Positions 1 to 5,977 of a stretch of 5,977 nucleotides of DNA are shown here, one piece after another (position 1 is the first letter of the stretch; each line of letters starts with the position of its first letter). The stretch is taken from assembly GCA_018715425.1 (NCBI GenBank), contig DVLR01000078.1:1-5977 (forward strand), read 5' to 3'. The DNA is from Candidatus Merdenecus merdavium. Lineage in GTDB: Bacteria; Bacillota; Clostridia; Lachnospirales; Lachnospiraceae. The translations under genes were made by a program, and so were the position numbers. Under the pieces are notes generated by a model that searched no databases, had not been told where the DNA came from, and saw only the letters and a program-made list of their open reading frames with translations.

Positions 1-2
1 GC

Positions 3-341
3 ACAGAGGAAATCATAGAAGAATATGTTGAAACCATAACCTTAAGTAGAGAGAATGATTGGAAGCATACTTGGATGTATAGTGATTTGCCAAAGGAACC
101 CTACCATGGAGCAAGGTGCTATTATTACGTCAAGGAAGTAGAAGTAGATGGGTTTCACGTTGCATATGGAAACAACGATGGGATAGAAGAAGGAGAAATT
201 TCTATTACGAATACTCTGCAAGAAGGATACGTTCTTCCAGCAACAGGTGGCCATGGTGTATATGGGTATAGAATCATGGGAGTGCTGGTCTTAACCATGG
301 CTTTCATCTTTGCACAAAGAAAAAAGAAAGAGGAATCCTAA
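3..341 (+). CDS. C-terminal part of an LPXTG-type wall-anchored CnaB-domain surface protein or pilin (5' partial)
   Basis: This is the last 112 residues of a protein that begins before the window; the frame is open from base 3 to the TAA at 339-341. Residues 13-71 match the end of a CnaB domain: a TLSRENDW...W stretch, then LP, then YYYVKE, then ITNT. In this family the Glu of the YxYxVxE strand (E45 here) catalyses a Lys-Asn intramolecular isopeptide bond and the Asn of ITNT (N70) is the acceptor; the Lys would lie upstream of the window. LPATGG follows at residues 78-83, then a hydrophobic segment (about 87-104) and the tail RKKKEES. That is a complete cell-wall sorting signal, so the product is expected to be cut between Thr and Gly by a sortase and linked to peptidoglycan or to another pilin. 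The sortase gene directly downstream supports this. Whether it is a shaft pilin or a single anchored adhesin cannot be told, because the N-terminal region and any pilin motif are missing. The family call is firm; the pilin role is inference. Confidence 0.9.
   Translation, partial: TEEIIEEYVETITLSRENDWKHTWMYSDLPKEPYHGARCYYYVKEVEVDGFHVAYGNNDGIEEGEISITNTLQEGYVLPATGGHGVYGYRIMGVLVLTMAFIFAQRKKKEES
234..317 (+). other. Cell-wall sorting signal: LPATGG plus membrane segment
   Basis: LPATGG is encoded at 234-251. It is followed by HGVYGYR, a hydrophobic stretch (IMGVLVLTMAFIFA) and the charged tail RKKKEES. This is the standard three-part sorting signal recognised by sortases, with expected cleavage between T and G. 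LPXTGG with a second glycine is common in Gram-positive pilins and surface proteins. Confidence 0.9.
329..334 (+). promoter_or_regulatory. Ribosome binding site of the sortase gene
   Basis: AGAGGA lies 7 bases before the ATG at 342. It sits inside the last codons of the upstream gene, whose TAA (339-341) directly abuts the ATG. This fixes the sortase start and indicates that the two genes are translated from one message. Confidence 0.7.
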
Positions 342-956
342 ATGGGAAAACCAAATAAATTTTTTATACTCGGAACTATTTGTATATTAGGAGGAATCCT
401 ACTTTTTTCATACAATATGCTGGAAGACTATCAAGTAGGAAAGAGAATAGATTCAGTAAAGGAAAGGCTTCAAAAAGAGAACCTAGATCAGGTGGCTGAT
501 AGAGAAGAGGAAGGACCTGATTACCTGAAGAATCCCCATATGGAAATGCCTGTAGTCGTCATAGATGGAAAGGAATATATAGGATACGTAATCATACCGA
601 GCTTAGGACTGGAACTTCCCGTTCTAAGCTCTTGGTCATACGAAGATCTAAAAATCGCTCCTGGAAGATATGAAGGTTCTGTCTATTTAAACAATATGAT
701 TCTGTTAGCCCATAATTATCAAGTCCATTTTGGAAAATTACATCAATTGGAAGTTGGCGATATTATCAGATTCAAAGATATGAAGGATCATACCTTTGAT
801 TTTTCTGTGGAGAAGAAAGAAGAATTAACTTCCATACAAGTAGAAGATATGGTATCTGGTGATTGGGATTTTACATTATTTACTTGTACTTTGGGTGGTG
901 AAGCCAGAACCACCATACGATGCAAATTAATAGAGAAAGATGAAAATTTAAGGTGA
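342..956 (+). CDS. Membrane-anchored sortase (cysteine transpeptidase), class not settled
   Basis: This complete 204-residue protein has the hallmarks of the sortase family. An N-terminal membrane anchor (about residues 7-24, FFILGTICILGGILLF) is followed by a charged linker and the catalytic beta-barrel from about residue 72. The catalytic His is H124 in LLAHNY and the nucleophile is C182 in TLFTC. The essential Arg is most likely R189 in GGEAR, with R193 as the alternative. Sortases cut LPXTG-type signals between Thr and Gly and join the product to peptidoglycan or to a pilin lysine, outside the membrane. The ATG directly abuts the stop of a gene encoding an LPATGG protein, so that protein is the obvious candidate substrate. 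There is no C-terminal membrane segment and no clear DP(F/W) lid motif, both of which are usual in class C pilin-polymerising sortases. The short loop between Cys and Arg (CTLGGEAR) also differs from the usual class A pattern. A second cysteine, C194, follows the Arg strand. I see an intact enzyme and leave its class open (D-like or a clostridial group). Confidence 0.93.
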   Translation: MGKPNKFFILGTICILGGILLFSYNMLEDYQVGKRIDSVKERLQKENLDQVADREEEGPDYLKNPHMEMPVVVIDGKEYIGYVIIPSLGLELPVLSSWSYEDLKIAPGRYEGSVYLNNMILLAHNYQVHFGKLHQLEVGDIIRFKDMKDHTFDFSVEKKEELTSIQVEDMVSGDWDFTLFTCTLGGEARTTIRCKLIEKDENLR

Positions 957-1029
957 TTAGGCCATAAAAGACACTATAAAAAACCCTTTATTTTTGCACT
1001 TTCTAGATCGGGAAAATAAAATAGTTAAA

Positions 1030-1047
1030 ATTTCTAAAAGTAGAAAT
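1030..1047 (+). repeat. Small inverted repeat, 7-bp arms, 4-base loop
   Basis: ATTTCTA (1030-1036) and TAGAAAT (1041-1047) are perfect inverted copies around the loop AAAG. The stem is AT-rich and no T-run follows, so it is a weak candidate for a terminator and could equally be a protein-binding site or chance in AT-rich DNA. Confidence 0.3.
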
Positions 1048-1134
1048 ACAATGGATAGTACTAGTCCACGCTGGAAAAACAGGAATCATTACTATCTTTT
1101 TCTTTCAAGCAATAAAATGGAAATTCGTATATTA

Positions 1135-1164
1135 TTCATATATAAGTACTTTGTGTAATATAAT
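1135..1164 (+). promoter_or_regulatory. Candidate sigma-A-type promoter for the large surface-protein gene
   Basis: TATAAT at 1159-1164 is a perfect -10 hexamer. TTCATA at 1135-1140 matches 4 of 6 bases of the -35 consensus, with an 18-base spacer. Transcription would start near 1171 and give a leader of about 110 bases before the ATG at 1284. The spacer contains the 8-bp palindrome AAGTACTT (1144-1151), which could be an operator. Weaker alternatives are TACAAT at 1173-1178 with TTGTGT at 1151-1156, and TAAAAT at 1017-1022 with TTGCAC at 994-999. AT-rich DNA produces such matches readily, so this is a prediction only. Confidence 0.42.
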
Positions 1165-1270
1165 GGATATGATACAATACCCAAGAGGTATAGATTCCAT
1201 AAAGAAGGTAAGAAAACAGCTCAAAACAGGAGAAACTTACCACATAAAGTACTCGATATCAAATTTTAGA

Positions 1271-1276
1271 AGGGAG
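1271..1276 (+). promoter_or_regulatory. Ribosome binding site of the large surface-protein gene
   Basis: AGGGAG lies 7 bases before the ATG at 1284. That ATG opens directly into a signal peptide (MFKRKKWR...), so site and start support each other. Confidence 0.75.
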
Positions 1277-1283
1277 AGATGAC

Positions 1284-1376
1284 ATGTTTAAAAGAAAAAA
1301 ATGGCGAGTATTTACCAGCTGTATCATGGCAATATTAATGCTATTTAGCGTCCTACCTGTAAACATCACCTATGCT
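1284..1376 (+). other. Sec signal peptide of the large adhesin
   Basis: Residues 1-31 have a basic n-region (K3 R4 K5 K6, R8), a hydrophobic core (IMAILMLFSVLPV) and a plausible signal peptidase I site after T-Y-A, followed by DDGG. The YSIRK-G/S motif found in some streptococcal and staphylococcal surface proteins is absent. Confidence 0.85.
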
Positions 1377-4300
1377 GATGACGGGGGAGCGGATAGAACT
1401 TCCGTAGTGAAGGATGTAACTGCCATGATCAGTCAGAATGAAACTGCAATTATTGAGGGCGGTACCGTATCGGCCACAGAAACTGTATCGGCAGATATTT
1501 CATTTGTCGTGCCTTTGGGTGGAGAGGAATCTTCTCAGGAGGTTTCCATTAAAAAAGGAGATAAGGCAGCCTTTCATGTAGCAAAGGGTTTTGATCTAAC
1601 CAATAAAAGTGCTAAACTGACAACAGCAGATGGCCTTGTAATGGGACATGTGGAATTGGCAAAAGACAAAACTACAGGAGAAATCACTGCAAATGTGATC
1701 TTCGATGGAAAAGAATCAATTTTTAATGAAACACAAGGAAAGGTAACAGCTAAGTTTCACTTAGACCTTACCTATGAGGATGATGAAGATTCCAGAAGTC
1801 CTGGAGAACACAGTGTATCCATCTTAGGGAAAGGATATAAAGTCATCATACCTAGTTTGGAAACCAACACTTCTATTCAAGAATCAAACACCAAAGATAT
1901 TGTTGCAAAAGAAGGTGAAGCTTCAGAAGGAAAAGATGTTTCCCATCTCCTTACTGGGCAAAATGTAACAGTAAAACAAGATGAAAAAGAGATTCAAGAA
2001 GGTGATGTGGTTTTAGACGACAGACCTCTAACTATTGGGATTTCCTTCGGTGTACCAGTTCTGGGTGATGGGCATGATGAAAGCTCAGATCTATACGTTA
2101 AAAAAGGGGATTTTGCTTACTTCCCTTTAAGTAATTCCTTTCAATTGCCTGAGTCATCAACACCAATTGAACTTAAAACAGCAACTGGGGATTTACTGGG
2201 TCATGTTACATTTGAAGAAATAGATGGAGTAGTAACTGCCATAGTAGATTTTGATGGAGATGATGATATTTTTAATGGAGTAATGAGTGAGGTAAGTGCT
2301 CTTTTTAATGCTACATTTGATCTTAAAGAAGATGGTGGAGAATCAGGTTCGGGAGCTGAAGTCATTGTTATCCTGGATAAGGAGTATAAATTTGAAAAAC
2401 CACCAGTGGAGCTTACCTATGACTTGAAAAAGTCAGGAGAAGTGAAATTAGATGAGAAGACAGTGGAATGGACCGTAACGGTTTCAGGAAAAAAGGGTAC
2501 TCAGGACGTAGATCTTGGAGTTGGAGGTTATGAATTAAGAGATGACTTAACCAATGTGGGAACATACGTACCTGGTTCTTTTACCGTTAATGATAAGAAG
2601 GTGGAAGATCCTACAGTGGAGGAAGGGAAGTTAAGCTATACTTTTCCAGAAAACTCAACAGGAGAACAAACCATTAAGTTTAAGACAGAAATTCCAGAGG
2701 ATAAATACTATGGAAGCGGTAACCAAACAATTGATAATAAAGCGGAGCTATACGAAGAAGATCAATACATCACCGAAGGTTCAGGTGGAGTTACGTTTAC
2801 ACCTGAATGGATAAAAAAAGAGGGAAAGAAAGAAGATGGTGATGGCAACAGTGGTGTATACAACCCGAAAGATCGTACCATCACATGGACGATCACTGCC
2901 AATCAGATGGAAGCAACCTTAAAGAATCCTGTCATTACGGATCTCCTTCCAGATGGTCTTACTCTTGAGCAGGCAACCGTACAATATTGGGACGGAGAAA
3001 AATGGGGTGATGAAACAGCTATTACACCTAATGATGAAGGGCAATATGAAATTGGCAATATAAATAAGGGAGAAGACCGCATTCCAGACACGAAAGTCTT
3101 GCTTACCATCGTATCTAAAGTGCCAGATGATGAATACGTTGCTGGTGTAACAACCTATAAGAATAAAGCTTCCATTAGCTGGGAAGAACAGGATGGAAAT
3201 GGAATTGGAAGCAATGAAGTTTCAATAGGGATCGGATATAATGCTATTGGGAAAAAGGGCGAAATATCTGACCGAGAGAATCAAAAGATCAAATGGACAG
3301 TGGACGTAAATGCCAGAGATCAGGAAATACCAGATTTGAAAGTTTATGATTTACTGATTTATGGAAAACAGGGAAGCGTTCAACTGAATGATTTAGAGAT
3401 TGATGGAGTAGATGATGAGGTAAAGAGTTCTTTGGTTGCACAGTATAACCAGAGATATGATGAAGGTTCCTTTGATGGTAGAGAGTCATTAAAAATAGAA
3501 GTGATTCCAGTGATGAAAGATGGAGAACGAGTAGGAGATTTACTTGAAGTGACTGGTTTTAGCAAAGAAAAAACTTCTTTCACCTTTGAATCTATTGTTA
3601 CGAATCCAGATATATTTGCAGGAAATAAAACCACTAATGTATCCAATACAGCTCTTTTATTCAGTGGTAACAAAAAGCTGAATCACGCAAATGCAAACGT
3701 TCCATACCCTAGTCAGATCCTGAAAAAAGAGATGCTGAACGTTGGTCATACAGAGGATCCAGCAGCTGGTGTAAATGATATTCTAACAAATGGTGATCAT
3801 GGATTTGATTATGAGGATAAATCAGCTATTTTCCGTATCAGCGTCAATTCCTATGGTTTGGATTTGACCAAGGCTAATGGTCATCCTCTTGGGGAGATAA
3901 CGGTTACGGATCAGTTGCCAGACGGTTGGGAGTTAGCTGAGATTCTTCCAGGCAAGGATTACCTTATCTTTGAGGCAGATAAGAATGAAAATAATGAGAG
4001 TAGCGTTAAAGCTAAAGGCGATGCCTTGGATAATGTTGACGGTTTAACATATACCAAAGAAAAGGATAGTATTACCTTTACTTTTGACGAGTTAAACAAG
4101 CCTTATGTTATTTTGATTAAAGCTAGACCAAATGCTGAAACATTAGATAGATATTTTAGTAAGAATGGCTATTTTACTGAAACAAATAAGGTTACGATGA
4201 AAGCAGAAAATTGGGATGGTATTGAATCCAATCGTAATGTAGCAGTGAAAAGTGAGCTATTATCTAAAACGGCAAGATGGGTAGATGATGGTGTTGTAGG

Positions 4301-5977
4301 TTGGACCGTAGACTACAAGCCTTATGAGCTTAAAAATGAATTTACAAAACTTGAAGATACCCTACCTTCTGGTATGGATCTACGTACGGATGCCAACGGA
4401 AAGCTTGTTTTAGATGATAATATCACCATTACAGAGCTAATTTTGAATCAAGATGGTAGCTATAGCGAAGGTGAGAGTGTAACACCAGTGCTAGGAACCA
4501 ATGTTTCTTATGATAATGAAACACGAGTACTATCCTTTACAATGCCAGACTCTGCAAAGGCTTATCGTTTTACTTATCTAACGGATATTACAGGTGAGCC
4601 AGGTACAACAGTGACTAACCAAGTAAAACTGTACGGTGGAGACGAGGTACAGGAAGACGGAAGTCAATCTTATTACATTACAGATAGGGATGGAAGTGCT
4701 ACCATGCGTAGAAGTGGATGGATTGAAATCACCAAAGTTGATGGTGCAACGAAAGCTCCACTTGCAGGTGTAGAATTTACCATTTATGCACTAGATGGCA
4801 CCACTGTAATTAGAAAAGGCAAGACTGGATATGATGGCAAGCTGAAACTACGTGGTCTGCCAGAAGGAAAATATATATTAAGAGAAACCAGTGTACCAGA
4901 AGGATATAATGTCGATGATACGGACCACAGTCTGTTCGTAGAGAGAAAGGATTCAGAAACTATTACCTGTTCTATCGATGGAAAGACAGGAGAGGATGCC
5001 AACCTGATTACGGTTAAGAACTATCAGGATGGTACCGTAGGAGGCCTAACGATCAGCAAGACGGTATTAGGTGAGCGTGGAGATAAAACAAAATCCTTTG
5101 AATTTACCATTACATTAGAGGGTGCAAATGGTCAGGCAGTAAATGATACATACGCTTACACAGGTACAGATAATTCCTCTGGAGAAATCCAGATAAAAGA
5201 TGGTAAAGGCACCATATCTCTTGCAGATGGACAGAGTATTACCATTAGTAATATTCCGAAAGATACGAAATATACCATTCAAGAAATCAACTATTCTGAG
5301 GAAGGTTACGTAAGTGAAAGTACAGGAAATACAGGTTCTATCGTTGCGGAAGAGACGCAAGTTACACAGTTTACCAATACACATGTGCCAGCATTCATAG
5401 AATTAGAGGCACTGAAAGTATTAGAAGGAAAAAATCTAACGGAAGATACTTTTAGTTTTGATTTAAAAGATGAAGAAGGAAATATACTTCAAACGAAAAC
5501 CAATGATGTGAGTGGAAACGTGGTATTTGACAAAATCCAATATGATACTGTTGGAGAGTATCGATACACCATTCAAGAGGTTTCAGGAACGGAACCAGGA
5601 GTTACTTATGATTCAAATATCATTGGCGTTACGGTTAAAGTAGCAGTAAATGAAGATGGACTGTTAGTAGCAACACCTCTCTATGAAGGAGATCAGGTAT
5701 TTACCAATACCTACAAACCAGCAGAAGGTGAAATCGTATTAGAAGCGCAGAAAGTCCTAGAAGGACAAGAACTGGATGCTGATGGATTTAGTTTTGAACT
5801 AAGAGATCAAGACGGAAAAGTATTACAGACTAAGAAAAACGATGCCCAAGGAAAGATTTACTTTGATCCAATCACTTATACAGAAGTAGGAACTTACCAG
5901 TATACTATCCAAGAGGTGGAAGGAAACCAAGCAGGTATCACTTACGATACTCATGTGATCAACGTGACGGTAACGGT
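1284..5977 (+). CDS. Giant multidomain surface adhesin with CnaA-like, SpaA and FctA-type isopeptide domains (3' partial)
   Basis: The reading frame runs 1564 codons without a stop and continues past the window. A signal peptide (basic start KRKKWR, hydrophobic core, likely cleavage after ITYA, residue 31) sends the product out of the cell. Two related adhesin-like modules follow (about 41-190 and 215-373). Five CnaA-like beta-sandwich modules come next (about 375-1141), then a SpaA/prealbumin-like module (about 1146-1250), a GGLTISKTV module of the FctA/DUF7601 type (about 1252-1370), and two FctA/Spy0128-like repeats (from 1371 and from 1483, the second cut). In these families such modules form rigid rods locked by Lys-Asn bonds made by a nearby Asp or Glu, and all the expected residues are present. 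The mature part has one cysteine, C1229, as expected for a protein not relying on disulfides. By family knowledge the N-terminal modules would bind a host or surface ligand and the rest would act as a stalk; the ligand is unknown. More FctA-type repeats and an LPXTG-type anchor are expected downstream but not seen. The TSC at residues 11-13 is not a lipobox, as hydrophobic residues continue after it. Confidence 0.95.
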   Translation, partial: MFKRKKWRVFTSCIMAILMLFSVLPVNITYADDGGADRTSVVKDVTAMISQNETAIIEGGTVSATETVSADISFVVPLGGEESSQEVSIKKGDKAAFHVAKGFDLTNKSAKLTTADGLVMGHVELAKDKTTGEITANVIFDGKESIFNETQGKVTAKFHLDLTYEDDEDSRSPGEHSVSILGKGYKVIIPSLETNTSIQESNTKDIVAKEGEASEGKDVSHLLTGQNVTVKQDEKEIQEGDVVLDDRPLTIGISFGVPVLGDGHDESSDLYVKKGDFAYFPLSNSFQLPESSTPIELKTATGDLLGHVTFEEIDGVVTAIVDFDGDDDIFNGVMSEVSALFNATFDLKEDGGESGSGAEVIVILDKEYKFEKPPVELTYDLKKSGEVKLDEKTVEWTVTVSGKKGTQDVDLGVGGYELRDDLTNVGTYVPGSFTVNDKKVEDPTVEEGKLSYTFPENSTGEQTIKFKTEIPEDKYYGSGNQTIDNKAELYEEDQYITEGSGGVTFTPEWIKKEGKKEDGDGNSGVYNPKDRTITWTITANQMEATLKNPVITDLLPDGLTLEQATVQYWDGEKWGDETAITPNDEGQYEIGNINKGEDRIPDTKVLLTIVSKVPDDEYVAGVTTYKNKASISWEEQDGNGIGSNEVSIGIGYNAIGKKGEISDRENQKIKWTVDVNARDQEIPDLKVYDLLIYGKQGSVQLNDLEIDGVDDEVKSSLVAQYNQRYDEGSFDGRESLKIEVIPVMKDGERVGDLLEVTGFSKEKTSFTFESIVTNPDIFAGNKTTNVSNTALLFSGNKKLNHANANVPYPSQILKKEMLNVGHTEDPAAGVNDILTNGDHGFDYEDKSAIFRISVNSYGLDLTKANGHPLGEITVTDQLPDGWELAEILPGKDYLIFEADKNENNESSVKAKGDALDNVDGLTYTKEKDSITFTFDELNKPYVILIKARPNAETLDRYFSKNGYFTETNKVTMKAENWDGIESNRNVAVKSELLSKTARWVDDGVVGWTVDYKPYELKNEFTKLEDTLPSGMDLRTDANGKLVLDDNITITELILNQDGSYSEGESVTPVLGTNVSYDNETRVLSFTMPDSAKAYRFTYLTDITGEPGTTVTNQVKLYGGDEVQEDGSQSYYITDRDGSATMRRSGWIEITKVDGATKAPLAGVEFTIYALDGTTVIRKGKTGYDGKLKLRGLPEGKYILRETSVPEGYNVDDTDHSLFVERKDSETITCSIDGKTGEDANLITVKNYQDGTVGGLTISKTVLGERGDKTKSFEFTITLEGANGQAVNDTYAYTGTDNSSGEIQIKDGKGTISLADGQSITISNIPKDTKYTIQEINYSEEGYVSESTGNTGSIVAEETQVTQFTNTHVPAFIELEALKVLEGKNLTEDTFSFDLKDEEGNILQTKTNDVSGNVVFDKIQYDTVGEYRYTIQEVSGTEPGVTYDSNIIGVTVKVAVNEDGLLVATPLYEGDQVFTNTYKPAEGEIVLEAQKVLEGQELDADGFSFELRDQDGKVLQTKKNDAQGKIYFDPITYTEVGTYQYTIQEVEGNQAGITYDTHVINVTVT
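1404..2402 (+). repeat. Two tandem copies of an N-terminal adhesin-like module
   Basis: Copy 1 covers about residues 41-190 and copy 2 about 215-373. Matching landmarks in order are: KDV near the start (D44 and D218); ISFVVPLG (from 72) against ISFGVPVLG (from 253); VSIKKGDKAAF against LYVKKGDFAYF; MGHVEL against LGHVTF; ITANVIFDG against VTAIVDFDG; ESIFN against DDIFN; and VTAKFHLDL against VSALFNATF. The pattern (KKGD, then a GxxxGHV strand, then a TAxVxFDG strand) resembles the N2-type fold of MSCRAMM fibrinogen- and collagen-binding heads. Being at the outer end of the rod, this pair is the likely binding region. The resemblance to that fold is by eye and moderate; the duplication itself is clear. 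Confidence 0.75.
2406..4706 (+). repeat. Array of five CnaA-like isopeptide beta-sandwich modules
   Basis: Five diverged modules share a Lys in the first strand, an aromatic-T-V/I strand, an Asp before L(P)xG and an Asn in a closing N-[KTQ]-[AV] strand. Module 1: K382, W396, D420, N485. Module 2: K511, W535, D553, N627. Module 3: K657, W671, D689, N788. Module 4: K814, F850, D876, N968. Module 5: K995, W1007, D1025, N1112. In CnaA-type domains Lys and Asn form the bond and the Asp catalyses it. Lys-to-Asp spacings are 30-42 residues except 62 in module 4, which carries an insertion after the Lys. Lys-to-Asn spacings are 103-154. Modules 2, 4 and 5 have the clearest LP(D/S)G turn. The bonds are predictions from sequence pattern. 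Confidence 0.72.
4719..5033 (+). other. SpaA-type (prealbumin-like) isopeptide domain
   Basis: Residues about 1146-1250 read WIEITKVD, then APLAGVEFTIY, GLPEGKYILRE, VPEGYN and ITVKNY, the standard order of a SpaA pilin domain. The predicted bond joins K1151 to N1246, with E1201 as the catalytic Glu. The module holds C1229, the only cysteine seen in the mature protein. It marks the change from CnaA-like modules to pilin-type modules. Confidence 0.85.
5037..5393 (+). other. FctA-like/DUF7601-type pilin domain
   Basis: Residues about 1252-1370 start with GGLTISKTVLG, followed by FEFTITL, a DGKGTISLADGQSITI stretch, IPKDTKYTIQE, EEGY and QFTNTH. This order is familiar from many clostridial surface proteins (the family I know as DUF7601). 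Predicted isopeptide residues are K1259, E1334 and N1365. Confidence 0.78.
5394..5977 (+). repeat. Two tandem FctA/Spy0128-type isopeptide repeats, the second cut by the window end
   Basis: Repeat 1 covers residues 1371-1482 and repeat 2 starts at 1483. Both contain (E)A.KVLEG, FSF.L.D, ILQTK or VLQTK, VG.Y.YTIQEV, G.TYD and VTV. The spacing is exactly 112 residues for the Lys (K1378, K1490) and for the Glu (E1432, E1544). About 45 of 79 aligned residues are identical by eye, and the DNA is clearly diverged, so the duplication is not recent. In Spy0128-type pilin domains the Lys bonds to an Asn in a closing FTNTY strand (N1475 in repeat 1); the partner for repeat 2 lies beyond the window. More copies probably follow. 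Confidence 0.85.

Larger units (their letters stand above)
957..1283 (+). other. AT-rich intergenic region, 327 bases, no gene seen
   Basis: This gap separates the sortase gene from the large surface-protein gene. I see no coding potential on either strand and no tRNA-like or other RNA-gene fold. There is no GC-rich hairpin followed by a T-run that would end the sortase transcript. I compared it by eye with cyclic-di-GMP type I and II riboswitch signatures and found no match. It does hold a candidate promoter (1135-1164), a small AT-rich inverted repeat (1030-1047) and three AGTACT palindromes at 1057, 1145 and 1248. Its length and promoter suggest that the large gene has its own transcription start. 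Confidence 0.6.

Noticed and set aside
42..254. Minus-strand open frame of 70 codons
   Set aside because: It is antisense to the CnaB domain and LPATGG signal, which clearly belong to the + strand gene.
957..1060. Rho-independent terminator of the sortase transcript
   Set aside because: The only perfect hairpin (1030-1047) is AT-rich and lacks a following T-run; the T-run at 988-995 is not preceded by a stable stem.
957..1283. Cyclic-di-GMP riboswitch before the adhesin gene
   Set aside because: Such riboswitches often precede clostridial adhesin genes, so I looked for the type I and II conserved segments; only a chance CGCTGGAAAA-like stretch was seen and the other parts are missing.
1314..1322. 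Lipoprotein lipobox at FTSC (residues 10-13)
   Set aside because: The Cys is followed by the main hydrophobic core and a later signal peptidase I site, which is the wrong arrangement for a lipoprotein.
2903..3109. Minus-strand open frame of 68 codons
   Set aside because: It lies wholly inside the well-supported adhesin gene on the other strand, has no ribosome binding site of note and encodes no recognisable domain.
3289..3673. Two overlapping minus-strand open frames (66 and 97 codons)
   Set aside because: Both lie antisense within the CnaA-like array and overlap each other; composition is that of a reverse reading of the adhesin.
4784..5384. Minus-strand open frames of 72 and 89 codons
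   Set aside because: Both are antisense to the SpaA and FctA-like domains, whose motifs are unmistakable on the + strand.

Overview
The window reads as chromosomal DNA of a low-GC Gram-positive bacterium. The evidence is AT-rich coding DNA using AGA and ATA codons, strong AGGAGG-type ribosome binding sites, an LPXTG-type cell-wall sorting signal, a sortase, and isopeptide-type surface-protein domains. The domain mix (CnaB, SpaA, FctA-like, and a sortase with a TLFTC...R-type active site) fits host-associated Clostridia best, but the species cannot be named from this sequence.

Layout, all on the + strand: (1) 3-341, the C-terminal 112 residues of a wall-anchored CnaB-domain protein ending in LPATGG, a membrane segment and a basic tail. 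(2) 342-956, a complete 204-residue membrane-anchored sortase that starts one base after the preceding stop codon, so the two are almost certainly one transcription unit. (3) 957-1283, an AT-rich gap of 327 bases with a plausible promoter and small inverted repeats, but no convincing terminator or recognised riboswitch. (4) 1284-5977, the first 1564 codons of a giant secreted surface protein that is still open at the window edge.

The large protein is a string of beta-sandwich modules. It starts with a signal peptide, then two tandem copies of an adhesin-like module. Next come five CnaA-like (collagen-binding/MSCRAMM type) modules, each keeping a Lys...Asp...Asn triad in the right order and at compatible spacing. 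After these come one SpaA-type module, one 'GGLTISKTV' FctA-like module, and at least two FctA/Spy0128-type repeats with a period of exactly 112 residues. Eight complete intramolecular isopeptide triads, plus one cut by the window end, can be predicted by eye.

A working model is that the first gene encodes a pilin or anchored surface protein, the sortase attaches or polymerises it, and the large gene encodes a long covalently stabilised adhesin. Its N-terminus would be the ligand-binding head and the rest the stalk. Whether the large protein is a substrate of this same sortase cannot be judged, because its C-terminus lies outside the window. No RNA gene, mobile element or CRISPR array was seen.
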